From assembly GCF_902167145.1 (NCBI RefSeq), contig NC_050098.1, forward strand, positions 133,932,207 through 133,996,206: a stretch of DNA of 64,000 nucleotides, given 5' to 3'. Each line of letters starts with the position of its first letter. Position 1 is the first letter of the stretch. The DNA is from Zea mays (lineage: Eukaryota; Streptophyta; Magnoliopsida; Poales; Poaceae). The position numbers and the translations under genes are program-made. The notes under the pieces are model-generated. The model made no database searches. It saw only the letters and a program-made list of their open reading frames with translations, and was not told the origin of the DNA. Shown piece after piece: positions 23,700 through 36,400 of the stretch.

Positions 23700-25380
23700 A
23701 AAAAAGAATTTCCATTCAAATCTCATCTCAAATATAGAATTCTACTTCCGGTGTTTTTTTTGTCTTCACCTTTAACATGTACATGTACTCAAGGTTCAGA
23801 ATAGAGAACATGCCATATCGCCAGTCAAATAAAGCATCTTTTTGATTTAGAAGGCTACTGAAAATCTGATTGAAACCTTCCTAATCGTTCATCAGTTGGG
23901 GAATCATTTTATTTGAGGTGCACCCATCATAATCTATAGGTTTTGCTTCTATCTAGATGTTTCCTCCGCACGATATTTAGAACCTGCAAGGATGCGAAAG
24001 TCCCTATTCACGGCGGGCTACTTATGAGTCTTCCGAACAAGAAAACAACAATCATGAGCAGCAGGTGCCCACGGCCGTGGTGGCCTGCGCGAGAGGAAAT
24101 GTAGTGTTAGCTCTAGCAGTGTTCTCTACCTGAGAGACCGATTTGCTAGATGTTTTAGACTTTGGATTCAATACAATCCGCTGGTTACATGGATATTATC
24201 CTGAATTGCGCTATGGGTTTTCAGCCTATTTAGTTATTCAAGGTTTAGATTGAGCAGCCTCTGAAGTTTGTTTTTCCTTGAACAGATGATCCATGCTTGG
24301 GAGTAGCAATTCACAATTATTTCATCTCTTGTGCAGAAGTCTTGCTAGAGAAGGGAAGCAGTAACTCGAAGCCTCACCATAAACCGTCCACACATGCTGT
24401 GTACCTTCGATATTTAGTGGCTTTGTATGGTAACTTCATTTCCTGGTTTGTGTAAATAAAATTGTTATGAAAAGCCATCGGTTACTGGAAGACTTGGGAA
24501 TGTACATTGCCTCGCGCAATCTCATCTCATCAAATGAATGGCCCTTACTGGCACCAAGACCTTTAGGGTGCAGTGCTTTGCTTTACTTTGAATCAATGGC
24601 CTATTTAATCCCAGCAGGTTCAGAACACAGATATTTAGATATCTGCAGACTGCATGTCAAAGTCGTCTATGACTCTGCCTCTGCTTTTGGGGTCGACGGT
24701 GCGGGGAGGTCCTGTGGCATCTGCTGCGAGGAGTGCAACTTCTTGCCCACGTGCCTGGTAACCGCGCCATGCTCATCGTCGGCCCTTGGAAGAAGCCCAA
24801 GTGGCCCTGCTCCTAGATTGGTGCAACAGAAAAATTGGCTAATGGGCTCATCATACTATCTAGAAGTCAGTTGTTCCATTCGTGCTGAAGTGTCCCACTA
24901 CGTCATGCATCTGATAGATAAGTATTAGTCGAATATGTTAAACAACATAGTCGTCGCAGATCCTCGATTCGGACTCCGAACCCTCCAGACAGCAGTAGGG
25001 ACACGATAAGTTGTAGAAGCCTGTTCCCTTACCCAGCAATCCAACACAGAGAGGAACACGAGACATAGTAGATGTAAGCTCTTTCTGTCTATCTTTATTT
25101 TGAGGGATATATATATATAACCCCCTCAAAGACAGTTTGTGTGATATTGATAATGTTTGTCACACAAATTTTGTATATTATAGTGAATAGATGGTGAGAG
25201 ACTATGCATGAGGCATGCAAATTAACAAGACTCATATAAGCGCGGAATAGTGTGCTGATGGGGCAAAAGAGTAACAAATGCTCAGGTCTTAACATGTTTG
25301 GCTTCCGAGCAAACTTTCTCCAGACACCAAGGAAATATAAGATCCGATCAGATATGTGTTTATGCTCATCCCAGCGTACT
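23700..25380. other. Helitron interior, no recognised gene
   Basis: A/T-rich with short exon-like islands. One, near 24334-24430, reads EVLLEKGSSNSKPHH on the plus strand after TTGTGCAG, which looks like a 3' splice site. A 153-codon ORF at 24467-24928 has no motif that I know. I cannot assign a function. Confidence 0.35.
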
Positions 25381-25481
25381 CCCGTTACAACGCACGGGCA
25401 CACACCTAGTTAGAAATTGGTTTTTAGAAGCCACGGCCTTGGTGTTGTATAATTTTCTTAGTATTTTGAATTTTTCTATTG

Positions 25482-28400
25482 TGTAACAACCTATAATCTT
25501 GATTTTGGATTTACTAGATTTTTTTTCTCGAAGGAAATCAAATTAAAGTGTCTGTTATAAATTTATGAATGGAACTAGTTTCTTAAAGCTAAATAAGTAG
25601 TAAATATTTGTTATGTATTTGAACTATGTTCTTAAATAGATATATGGTGAAGTACTCTACATGGTTTATTCATATCGAATTATATATATAGGAGCATTTG
25701 TCTAAATAAAATAAATAAATAAAATTATGTGTTGCATTCATGCTCGAGATTTTGATTTGTACATTTAATTTGAAGCTAAAACTTGAACTCGAATTGAAAT
25801 TTAGAATATGTGAATCAAACTAGAAAACTAAAATAGAAAATGAAAATGAAAAGAAAAAGGAACAAACGTTATTTGGGCCTAATCCCACAATTCTGGCCCA
25901 AATTCGCCCACGATCAAACCCAATCTGCGTGCCTGTGCTGCGCCTGGGCGCCGACAGGTGGGCCCTTTTGGGCAGTCTCTGATGGCGCACGGTCTCACTG
26001 CCCGCGGGTCCCATTGTCATCCAGCCAATCTCACCCACTGCCTGTCCCCTCTGCCGTGTGGACCCAACCTGTCATATCTCCCTTCCCCTCCCCAGGAACA
26101 AATCCACCGAAGTCTTCGTGTGGCTGTTGCGCCGCCGCGTTCCCTCCCGCGCGGGCAGCCTCAGCCACACTCATCTGCGCGCCAACCGCTCCTTGCGCCG
26201 CGCGATTCCTGGGAGCTTGGCGCCCGTACCGCTCGTCCGTATGTCATGTGGGCCCCAGATGACAGTCATTTCTTCCCCAACGAATCATCCCAACGGACGC
26301 AATCCCGCCAGCCTCGGTCGCCGCAAATTCCGGGTTCCTCAGCCATGGATTCTGCTGGTTGAGGTCCCGAGCACCCTCCTGGTGATCCGGTGGTGATCTT
26401 GGGACTCTTGTGAACAACCGAGCGATTGCGCGGAACAAAATAGCGGTGGCGGCGGATTCCTCTCCCATGCCGTTGCCGCGCCACTCCTCCACGGAAATCG
26501 GGCGGGCGTAACAACTTTCCTCCCCTTCGGAATCCGCTTTCCTCGGCTTCGGGGTATAAATCCGGGACACCTCGCTCGCCCATCAGCCACCAAACACCGT
26601 GAAGCCCTCACCATGGTAGCACCCGAGGGACAGAGAGATGAGAGAGGTACCGCCGTGGTGGATTTGAAGCCTACGGCGATGTCGAGTAGTCAGAACCGGG
26701 CCGGGAGCTTCTCCGGGGCGCTTGAGTACTTGGGCGACCACCAATTTGGCGTGGGTGGCCACAAGCTTTCGGTGAATTGCTCGCCAACGCCTGCTAGCAC
26801 TGCAATGCCGCCCTCCGCCGTGGATAGAACTTCTGCTCACGTAACGCGTGGTAAGTGCCATCTCATCCCGTGCGCCATCATTTCCTCTGCGCGTAGATCG
26901 CTTCCGGTGGGCCTTGGAGCTCTGGCGCGCCGGTTGCAAGTGCTCCGGCGAGGTCCACCGCCGCGCAGAGAGCTCTGCTCGCCGTAGCTCACCGACGGGA
27001 AGGAGACAGACTTATGGTCGTAGGATCTATCGAGGGGCGTTCTAGATTGATTGTGGCTAGATCGATCCGGACTATTGAAGCGTCAACGCACGGATAGGAT
27101 TAGGGCGCGCATACCCCTTCGCGCGATCGGATCTGGACCTCTAGATTTTGATCGGATGGCTTAGAATAGAACGGGTGTTCGGTCGAGGCAAGCTTATAAA
27201 AGAGTCCCTGTGATTTTCAATTATTGATCCCGCCATCCCTGCACAGTTTAGAACAGTTACAGATAAGTCCCTGTGAATTACAATCATACCCCTGGAGCCC
27301 TATTTAAGTGCAGAATAAATATTAAAAATAACCTAAAACTTGTTTAACCCATAACTTTTACGTCTTAACTCCGAATTGACTCGTTCCAGTTGCGTTAGCT
27401 TCGTATAAACATTTACTTCGCAGTAACAACATTAATTTTACCACGTCGCATGCTTTTATTGTTAGATAATTATTATTCCTATGTCTACTAGATCAACCCT
27501 TCTAGAAGCAAAGCTAACCGGTCCATGATTATAATTTGATTAGAATATAGTCTCTAGTCATGTTATAATTAAAATTAAAGTTGAGTTAATTACTTATAGA
27601 ATACTCTCTCATATGATGTATACTAACCAATTTGTAATATAGTTTAATATTTAAATCACGTGGATCTTCGGAAAACCATAACTTCATAACCGTAAACCCG
27701 AATCTAGCAATTCTCGTTCCCACGATCTTGTAGCAATGCGTAGATTATTATCATACAGTTTATCCTTATGTTTGGTGTGATGTTAATTTTGCCTATACCA
27801 TGTCTGTTTGTATTGCTACGACTAGCAGTGAGGTTACGAGGATCTGAAGTTCATCCTATCACCTGAAATCTCAAGTGCCAGGCAAGTTGTGCCCTTGATC
27901 ACTTCTTTTTACCCAGCCATGTTCTGATTAATCATAATGATCTGCATAGGTTAATTTTGATGGGACCCAATAGGTTACCCTAGTTTGATTATCTTTATAC
28001 CTTGTTACCACTGAACTTTTTGGGTAGTACTTGCTAGTGCTTTATGTGGTTTTGGGTATGAAGATACATTACTCATGATTATACTTTTGTTATCCGTTGT
28101 TATTTATCGTTCATGATAAGATCATTATGTTAATTGGAACATGGAGCGACCACCCGGGAAAACAGTGCTACCACAAGGGTATAATGGGACGCCCTTGGCT
28201 GATTAATTAGGAAAGCTAGTGGAGGACTACCTTACCCGAAAGGGGCAAGGGCAGTAGGGGAGTGGTCAGTGTAGGGAGGCCCTCGGGATGATTTTGCTGC
28301 GATGGCGGTCATGCAAGGGATTCCTGCATTGGAGCTTCCTATAAACTGTAGCGGGTTTTCTGAAGCTAGTGGAACTTTGTAAAGGCCTCGTAGTGTTACC

Positions 28401-29117
28401 CTGCCTCGCCTCCTCGGTAGAGGTGTATGGGAAGTCGCGATCCCTTGGCAGATGGGTAACATGACTTGTGGATAAAGATGTGCAACCTCTGCAGAGTGTA
28501 AAACTGGTATACTAGCCGTGCTCACGGTCATGAGCAGCTCGGACCCTCACATGATTAACTTATGGAACTAAATTCAATTTGTCATATGCATTGCATCGCA
28601 GGTGATGTTGTTACTTTTGTTCTACTACTTAATTGGGTTGGTATTTACTTATACTTAGTAATTGCTAATAAAATTTTGACCAACTTTAAAAGCAATGCTC
28701 AGCTCTAACCATCCTCTTTGGTAAGCCTTACACTTCACGTGAGCTCCCACCTTTGGTGAGTTCATGCACATTATTCCCCACAACTTATTGAGCGATGAAC
28801 GTATGTGAGCTCACTCTTGCTGTCTCACACCCCCCACAGGTCAAGAACAGGTACCACAGGATGAGGCGCTTGGAGGATGCTGCGATGTGTTCGTGAGAGG
28901 TCTAGGTCGTCGTCTCCGAGTCAACTTTGGGTTGCTGGACCGTTGTCTCCTTATAATGTAAATATTTATTTATTTTGTACAAAACTCCGATTATATAGTA
29001 AAGATGTGACATTCGATCCTGTGCCATGATTCATCATATGTGTGAGACTTGGTCCCAGCACACCTGGTGATTATGTTCGCGCCCGGGTCTTGGTGCCCCC
29101 GAAACCCGGGTGTGACA
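25482..29117 (+). mobile_element. Solo LTR of a gypsy element, 3.6 kb
   Basis: Starts TGTAACAACC and ends GGGTGTGACA, flanked by the 5-bp duplication TATTG (25477-25481 and 29118-29122). No PBS, gag or pol is inside, so the internal part was lost by recombination between the LTRs. The end tips resemble those of the gypsy LTR at 5687-19053. A G/C-rich middle (25880-27000) contains a TATA box GTATAAATCC at 26554-26563. The small ORFs there overlap one another on both strands and are not convincing. Confidence 0.8.
26554..26563 (+). promoter_or_regulatory. TATA box of the solo LTR
   Basis: GTATAAATCC at the end of a G/C-rich U3-like stretch and before a C-rich leader, on the LTR's sense strand. 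It could still drive read-through transcription to the right (inference). Confidence 0.5.
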
Positions 29118-29122
29118 TATTG

Positions 29123-31277
29123 CCTTTTCATTTTCTGGTTTTCCAAATTTGTGAAAATATAATGAAGAGATGTTTTATGGTTGTTTTAGGTTAGACAGAG
29201 AGAAAAGTATGTTTTACAAGTAAATAATTTATTTTTTTCACAACACAGAGCTAGCTTATATTAGAGTAGCTTTCCCGTAGGTCACGGTTAAACCAAACAG
29301 GCCCATTACTGCAACCTAGAGCCTTAAAAATATATTGGGTGTGTGACCGTAAGTTACGACGGGAGTTAAAAACTAGTATAAAATATAGATACAGAACGAT
29401 AAACATCACTATGATATGTAAAATCCGTGTGACAAAATATATATAATCGTAACACTAATATTATATTGACGATAAAAATATGTAATAATATTATAAATAC
29501 GCCAACTCAAATAGAATGAACTGATGTAGAACAAACATTATAAGTCGAAAAGACATGTCAAATCATTTATTCATGAGTATAATACAAGGAACGAATAACA
29601 ATCCCTTCTCATGAAATGAAATAAAAAAAGAGGTAACACATACAGACGACTTCAGAAGCTGGCTTCGGCTTAAACCAGTAATGGAACTTCCCACACCTCT
29701 CATCATGATGATCATCAACAATTGCCCTTTCAAACATACGCCTTTGAATCCTGTTACTACGACCCTGCAAACTGAACATGTACATTATTAACCAATTGCC
29801 TCTACCCACACTCTTCATATAAACAGCTCCACTCCTAGTGGTCATACTGCAATAGTCATTTGTGGTCATAGACGCTGCAACAGCATAAAAAGTCTCCTTC
29901 AGAATCACAGGAATTAATGAACTTGATTGGATCTATGTATGTAGGAAGAGTTGTGTATTTGTCAGGAATTTTAACCAAGTATAGCACAAGTCGCATTTAG
30001 CAAATCAAATGGATGAAGAAACAAACATCCTAAGCTGCGCAAAGTACATATTATGGTATAAATGTTTATCTTTGGATTTTTTGGGGAGGTTTTTTGACAG
30101 GTGGTATGCCATCCTCAACGACTGAAACCGTATTTTGGCAATCGGTTAAAATACTGGGGCTATCACCCTAAAACTGTAAAAAAAATATTATGGTATAAAC
30201 AAATTCTACGATGCTAAATATCAGATATGTGAAGTTCTATGGAAGAACAAGGAATAATATACTATTATGACAGTTAAATATAAATTTTTATTAAATTTAT
30301 ATAGATCAAATATACATGACCAAAAGAAGAGAAATGTAAAGTAGAGGGTCACCCCAAATTTCCCTAGAAGATGATTGGAGAAAATTTGATTGCTCTAGCA
30401 ATCTTGACAATCAACTTGCCACTTGGCCTCCACCACTTGTATACATAGCTCTGGCTCGAAGACAGGAAACTGAATCAGGATAAAAAATTGATTCCTCAAA
30501 AAATAAGGATTAGAAATTGAATATCTAAATTTATTGATAGGAACCAACAATGAAGAATATCAAATGCACATTTCAGGATTAACATTGCTAGCCTCCTGAA
30601 GTTTGGTAACAATTAACTTTTTATTAATTGAGTGCTTCAGCACCTACAGTCAAGTGTAAAGGTATCATTACACTACATATCACAAGTTAAAAGGAATGCC
30701 TATCCGAAATAGTACAGATCAGGGGGAGATTCTTACCTTCATAATTGTCCATACAAAGCTTAGAAAACGGGAACTGTGAACTTGGCCACGTTCCTCGTTT
30801 CAGGAATGTTCGTTCCGTTCTGTGAATGTGGGAACAATCATGTTCCCATAGTGTTAAATCCTAGTTTTTATAGCGTATCGCGTACCACGTTTCCGTCCCT
30901 CGATCCCATCGATCCAGGAACCTGATTATTAAGATACAAAGTCTAAAATATTATTGTTAACTAGTTTTATTACAATAGTTTTCCCATGTAAGGGCGGTTG
31001 ATTCATTTGCTTTCCATTTTATATTATATATGGTTTTGTCAACACACCATCTTCATAGACGAAGCTTTATGTCTTATGAATAAGCCAATTTATCTTTATT
31101 TCCTTTTTGACCTTGCTTCTCAGTGAAGTTTATCTGGTGGCTTTGCTTCATCTCTGAAGAGGAGAGTCTTCATGAGGGAGGCTTCATTGGTCTTGATGAT
31201 TCCTATCCTTCAACACTATATGAGTTTACGCCTCGTCCTTGGTCTTTATAGTCTATCAAAACCATACAATGGATTTA
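29123..31277. other. Intergenic DNA, A/T-rich
   Basis: No conserved gene seen. At 29284-29306 the plus strand reads TTAAACCAAACAGGCCC, which looks like one end of a MITE whose other end I cannot find. The rest is A/T-rich with short poly-A and poly-T runs. Confidence 0.4.
29609..29908 (-). CDS. Hypothetical 99-aa ORF, possible exon fragment
   Basis: A minus-strand frame (MILKETFYAVAASMTTNDYC) with a mixed, globular-looking composition (SVGRGNWLIMYMFSLQGRSN, ERCGKFHYWFKPKPASE) rather than low-complexity sequence. No domain or transmembrane pattern that I recognise, no promoter and no second exon. It may be a gene relic or chance. Confidence 0.2.
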   Translation of the reverse strand: MILKETFYAVAASMTTNDYCSMTTRSGAVYMKSVGRGNWLIMYMFSLQGRSNRIQRRMFERAIVDDHHDERCGKFHYWFKPKPASEVVCMCYLFFYFIS

Positions 31278-31404
31278 GGGTCTGTTTGTTTTGTGACTAA
31301 ATGTGTCACAATTTGATTAAGGTTAACCTTTCAAATTGAATAACTAACCTTAGACAGAAAAGTTAGTCAAGTGTGACAACTTAGGTAGCGAACCAAACAT
31401 GCCT
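31278..31404. mobile_element. Tourist-like MITE (PIF/Harbinger)
   Basis: 127 bp flanked by TTA (31275-31277 and 31405-31407). The left end GGGTCTGTTTGTTTTGTGAC pairs with the inverted right end AGGCATGTTTGGTTCGCTAC. The TTA duplication and the G(N)TGTTTGG ends are typical of Tourist elements. Confidence 0.72.
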
Positions 31405-31721
31405 TTAGTCCTTTGAATGAAAGGTGAAGATGATTAAATAACTCTGATCTTTGCTTTCAGTCTTCACGCTCAGGTGAGTTGAAGCATTTATCTTCACATT
31501 TCTTATTGTTTTTATCAAAACGAAGTCCGTCCTGAAAACAGGGATCGAATAAAAATAATAACTCATTGTTAACCGATTTTGAAACATAGCAGACTCTATC
31601 CGAAGTCAAATCCCCAACCTTTGCTGCCGAAAACTAACTAGAAGTGAGTCAAATGAGCTAGGCAACCTAGATGAAACTTTTGAAAATCGACTCAGTGCTA
31701 AAATCAGGCCAAACCTCATTA

Positions 31722-32459
31722 TGTAACACCCCGTCCACTCTCGGACCAACGGTATTTACTCCTGGCAGCCCTCTAAGATCATAGACCATCCCTACAGATC
31801 AACACAAATCTTTTATGCGCACTTTGTCATCACTCATATGCACCCGAGAAGACTTCTCGGTTGGTCACTCATCCTAATATTGCTCTAGGTCAACCACACT
31901 TAACCCAGAGGTTTTTTCAAGATAGACTTCCGAAAAAGAAGATGTACCTTATTGATATGAGTATATATTAATCCTATTAAGATTTGGGTCAGGATATCAC
32001 AATCCTCCAACTTAGAAAACTAACGTCCTTGTCGGTCAACTCCAAGCGAAGAACCTCCTCTTTTGACCACGGGTGTGTGTCTAGTGTCGTTATATACCAT
32101 GTCATATGACCATTCTGGGTTCACATGCACCATACGTCATATGCCTGAACCCCTAATCCACACGCCCGTGAAACCGTGAGGGTTGGCTTCGATACCATTT
32201 GTAACATGTCGTCCATTTCTGGACCGGCAGTACTTACTCCTAGTAGCCCTCTAGGATCATAGACCATCCACAGACCAACACGAGTTTTTTTTGCACACTT
32301 TGTCCTCACTCATACGCATCCGAGAAGACTTACCAGTCGATCACCCATTCTAAGATTGCTTTAGGTTAAGTATGATTAACTCAAAGATTTTTTTTAGTTA
32401 GACTTTTGAAAAAAGATGAATCTTATTGGTATGAGTACACTATTAAACCTTAGACCACA
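31722..32459 (-). mobile_element. TRIM/SMART element (miniature LTR retrotransposon)
   Basis: 738 bp. Two diverged repeats, 31722-32001 (280 bp) and 32200-32459 (260 bp), share TGTAACA, then GTCCA, GGACC, and a CTCCTRGYAGCCCTCTARGATCATAGACC-like core (broken here for brevity). On the minus strand a PBS TGGTATCGAAGCCAACC (complement of 32181-32197) follows the right repeat, and a purine-rich AAGTTGGAGGAT precedes the left one. The internal part is only about 200 bp and non-coding. The flanks CATTA (31717-31721) and CATTC (32460-32464) are a near-matched duplication. Confidence 0.78.
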
Positions 32460-33404
32460 CATTCCATCAATTTTCTCTAAAAATGTAAGGGGACGTTTGG
32501 ATCCCTTCATTGTATAGACTTTTACCTTGCTTCGACCCTTGGTCTATCTAGGAAGCTATTGGCTAGTTTAAATTTGAAGGAAAGGTAGTACAATCGAACT
32601 TGTGTATGAAACATGCTCTTCCAATTTGCTGTTTTCTGAAACTGCTGTAAAACTACATGTAGTAGTACTTTTTTTTAAACGGGCCTCGGAAGCTGTAGTT
32701 TTCTTTCTTAATACACAAATGAAAAACAGGTCTACTCTTTTTTTTTTGGTTCATGCAATAATCTCTTAATCTTTTGTTCGCACGGAGGTCGACATAGTAT
32801 GTCAGTATGAGTAAACAAGGAAAACAGGACCGCAAGTTGAGAACAAGTCAGCCGGGTAGATGGCGGACTGAATCGATACAGCTCAGAATCAGACAAATTT
32901 TAGTTTTACTAGAGTCAAGGGAGAATGTGTCGGGACATAACCCAGTACCACATAGAAACACTGATGGCTACTATATGATGATGAACACACCGATGGTCAT
33001 CTTTCAGAGTATCGCACTTCGCAGCACAACTCACAGCAGCACCACTCACATGCTTTCTGCAAACTATGGGTCTGAAACTTGATGGCTGACGAATGAGATT
33101 CATCATTGCCCTGCTATAGTATGTATGTGCTATCAACAGATTGATGTGGGCGCTAATCTCATGAACCAATAACATATAACTGAGCAACTAGTTCTACACT
33201 CAAACAGCAATATATAACAGCTCAACGATGGAATACATCAACTCTGCCACAAATATATCATACTGATACAGCATCCCTTGGTTATCTAACAACACGGACA
33301 TCTAGGGCCTCAAAAAAAAGATCACTAGCGTATGTGTGACCTGCGCTTCCGAAACATCTTAACAGCTGCGACTAGGCTCTAGACGAGAGCCAGGGGCACG
33401 CTAT
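32460..33404. other. 3' flank of the AXS gene
   Basis: Between the TRIM element and the AXS stop codon; it probably holds the AXS 3' UTR at its right side. No clear polyadenylation signal could be chosen and no other gene seen. Confidence 0.4.
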
Positions 33405-36400
33405 CTAAGTCGACGCTGAAGCCTGCGACATTTGCCTTTTCACAGCTTCTTTGTATGTCTTGTGCTGATATGTCAGTGTTGTCTCCAGCAGATCCTTGAG
33501 AGGCGTCTTTGGGTTCCAACCTACATTTCAGTCCATGTTTAGACCATCAGCCACAGGTTGAGGAAAAACCATCCCAGAGAGACCACCAAAGCAAATACCT
33601 AGCTGCTTGTTGATTATAGTCATGTCGGGGATCCTCTTGTCGCTATCATCGTATCCTTCACCGTAGAACTGACTCGAGCTCACGTCAATCATGGGCTCAT
33701 CCAGCGGTGCCTCTCCTGAGACATTTGCGTAGACCTACTCGTGCAATGCTTTGCCAATTAGTAGTAAAGAGGATGGAAACGCTCTTGCTTCACAATTACA
33801 TGTGCGCACATCCATTTCATCGACAGAGATGACTTGTACAGAGATATCAAAATGCTTGTACTGTATACACATCCAGTCATGCAGACGCAATAAATTGCAA
33901 ACAAGCCTATCACTTTTATTCTTATTTATGTGTTTTCAGAACCTGCAATCTAAAATGTGCCTTAAACAATTTGCAGTTAAGATGCAACTGAGTACATGTT
34001 ATCCGATCACATGCCAAATTCCCATTCACGCAAACAAGTATGAAAGTAACAATATGAGCATTCATTAAAAGCCTAAAGTATACAGCCAAACAGGGTTCAT
34101 CTTTTTCTCATGAAGATATTGTAAAGTAAAATAGTAACATACTGTCACAAACAACTGCATTTGACTTGCCTCCTCCTGTATTCCGATTTAACACTACTAC
34201 CATCAATTTGGCAAACATCAAGACCTTTCGAATCTAGGTAGTACTCTACAACTCTTTTGTCCGTTGCGAAAATACTAGAACCTCATGACAAGATCACAAT
34301 AGATGGCTTACAATAGAAACAAGTAACAAGTACACCGGTCAGGGTCAACAATATATGGCATACCTCTGTCATCATTTGGGCCAACTCCCTAACGGTAACT
34401 TCATTGTTCGGATTCCCAACATTGAAGATGTGGCCATTGGCTCGAGCAGGATTTTCCTTTTGCAATTGACAACAAGAGTTCAGCCTCATTGGATTAGTGC
34501 ATAAAAACAAGGAGCCAGAGATAAACGCAGCAACATACAATCATCAGCACTACAGCTTCGATAGCATCCTTGATGTAGACAAAGGTTCTCTGAGACTGAC
34601 CCCCATCAACAAGCTTCAAGGGCTCTCTCCGGAGCAGATTCTGCAAAACCATTGGTACCGTGCATCTTCTGAGAAGACTGAACATGGTGCATAAATAATT
34701 AAGATAATGATCCTCACCAAGAAACAAGAACACTTACGTTACTGAAGCAAGCCAAAACCCGAGGCACACCTTCACTAGGACCATCAACACCAGGAATGAA
34801 GTCCATCCTTGGTCCAATCCAATTGAAAGGTCTCACGATTGTGAAATCAAGGCCATTTTCTGCACCTTCAGCTGGTGGATGTTCAATAAAAAAATGACAA
34901 TAATAATTAAAACGAGAAGGAAGACCATCAGCTACACAGTGGCAAAAATAACAAGCTAATTTACTAACCAAATACAAGCCTCTCAATAAGTTGCTTTGCG
35001 CATGCATAGGACCATCTTTGTTTCACGATTGGACCAAAAATACAGGGCGACTCATCTTCTTTAAGAACATAAAATTCAGGCTCCTGTTTGAAATATAAGA
35101 GGAGCACAAACATCAGAAATGGACAGGTATCACCACAATACAACAAACAGAATTATCAATTCACCACATTAAGTTATGGAAAGATTCAGAAGTAATCCTC
35201 TTATCCAATGGTGTTGATGTATTACTGTTAGACCTGATCATGGACCACCCGACCCGACCAACCTGACCTGACCAAAAAAACCTGTCCCGACCCGACCAAT
35301 GCAACAGACGGGTACAAGCCGCAATTTTTGACCCGCAACAATTCACAGGCGGGTACGGGCCATGATTTTTGACCCAAAACCCGACCAACCCAAAAAACCC
35401 GACCCAACCCGAAAAAAACCCGACCCAACACGTCAATCAGGGTGGCACGGGCCAACCCGACCCGACACTAGGCACGGGTCGGGTAGGGGCCGTGCTAAAT
35501 GACCCACGACCCGACCCGAACCCGACCTGAGGTTTGAACTGGTCTAATTACTGTTCACATTAATAACCAGATGTCAAACAAATGAATACAAATAGTCTAC
35601 AAGAACAGAAGAACACCATAGTGACACAAATCATTCTCACAGAATTAGCATGACTACAGTACAAATACAGTGAGGAACTTCAGATAGAAATAACAGGTTG
35701 ATATCATGGCAGCAGTAAACAAGATCAGACTTTACTTGGAAAATAACCATGACCAAATAAGAGTCACTGATCAATTAAACACTGAGCCTTGATGTATGCC
35801 TTTAGTTCGTTGACAATCCATAAATGATGCAGTAGAAAATGCAATTGGAGAAAGACAGGTCCTGATAATGGCACGCTTTCCAAATCTCTTGCAAGAGAAT
35901 GGGGATCAATAACAGACTAATAGCAAGCACGCAAGCATGACATGGGTTGAAGCTTTAAACAATACATATTTCCAAAAGGCATGAAGTGAGAAAAATGGTA
36001 TTGGACAACCAACTACAGAGATATAGGGAATAGCAACAGGAAAGACCAGAGCTATGCAGTCAAACCATACAAAGTAAGAGTATTCTATTCTGTTCCTGAA
36101 AAGTCAATGCATCCTAGCACAATCATCACAACAAGAATTGAGCATGGAAATACAAGAGAGCATGTCCCAGCGGCCACCGACAACGAGACAAGCCTCAACT
36201 AGAAAATCTATCCCCACCAAACACCAAAATCCAGCCCAACCTTGATACAACACCGTACGTGCTACGAGGACAGGATAATTTATCAAACCTGCAGCAGATC
36301 TCGAATCGTTTTATTTATTGGGCGAGCCAGCAAAAAGAAAACAATTAGGCACCTTGCGGAGCGGGTGGTCTTTGGGGAGGAAGCTGCCGATGGTCTTGCC

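Larger units (their letters stand above)
22660..25409 (+). mobile_element. Helitron-like element carrying captured sequence
   Basis: The 5' end TCTCTACTAACTATTAAG follows an A (22659). The 3' end has a CCCGT...ACGGG hairpin (25381-25398), then CACACACCTAG, followed by T (25410). This is the plant Helitron signature: TC start, CTRR end, 3' hairpin, insertion between A and T, no target duplication. The 2750-bp body has no Rep/helicase gene. The first 800 bp are G/C-rich and exon-like, unlike the A/T-rich rest, so they look like captured gene sequence. Confidence 0.78.

Noticed and set aside
24467..24928. 153-codon ORF in the Helitron
   Set aside because: No recognised motif, several Cys-rich runs by chance, no start or splice context that I could trust. 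Left as interior.
25820..27045. Many overlapping ORFs on both strands
   Set aside because: They fall in the GC-rich middle of the solo LTR, overlap each other and have no domain.
29310..29375. ACCGT...ACGG hairpin followed by CTAGT, resembling a second Helitron 3' end
   Set aside because: The stem is short, the loop sequence does not match the usual form, and no TC start was found upstream.
35240..35530. CCCGACCC repeats as a simple microsatellite
   Set aside because: The exact 8-bp duplication and inverted ends show they belong to a hAT MITE.
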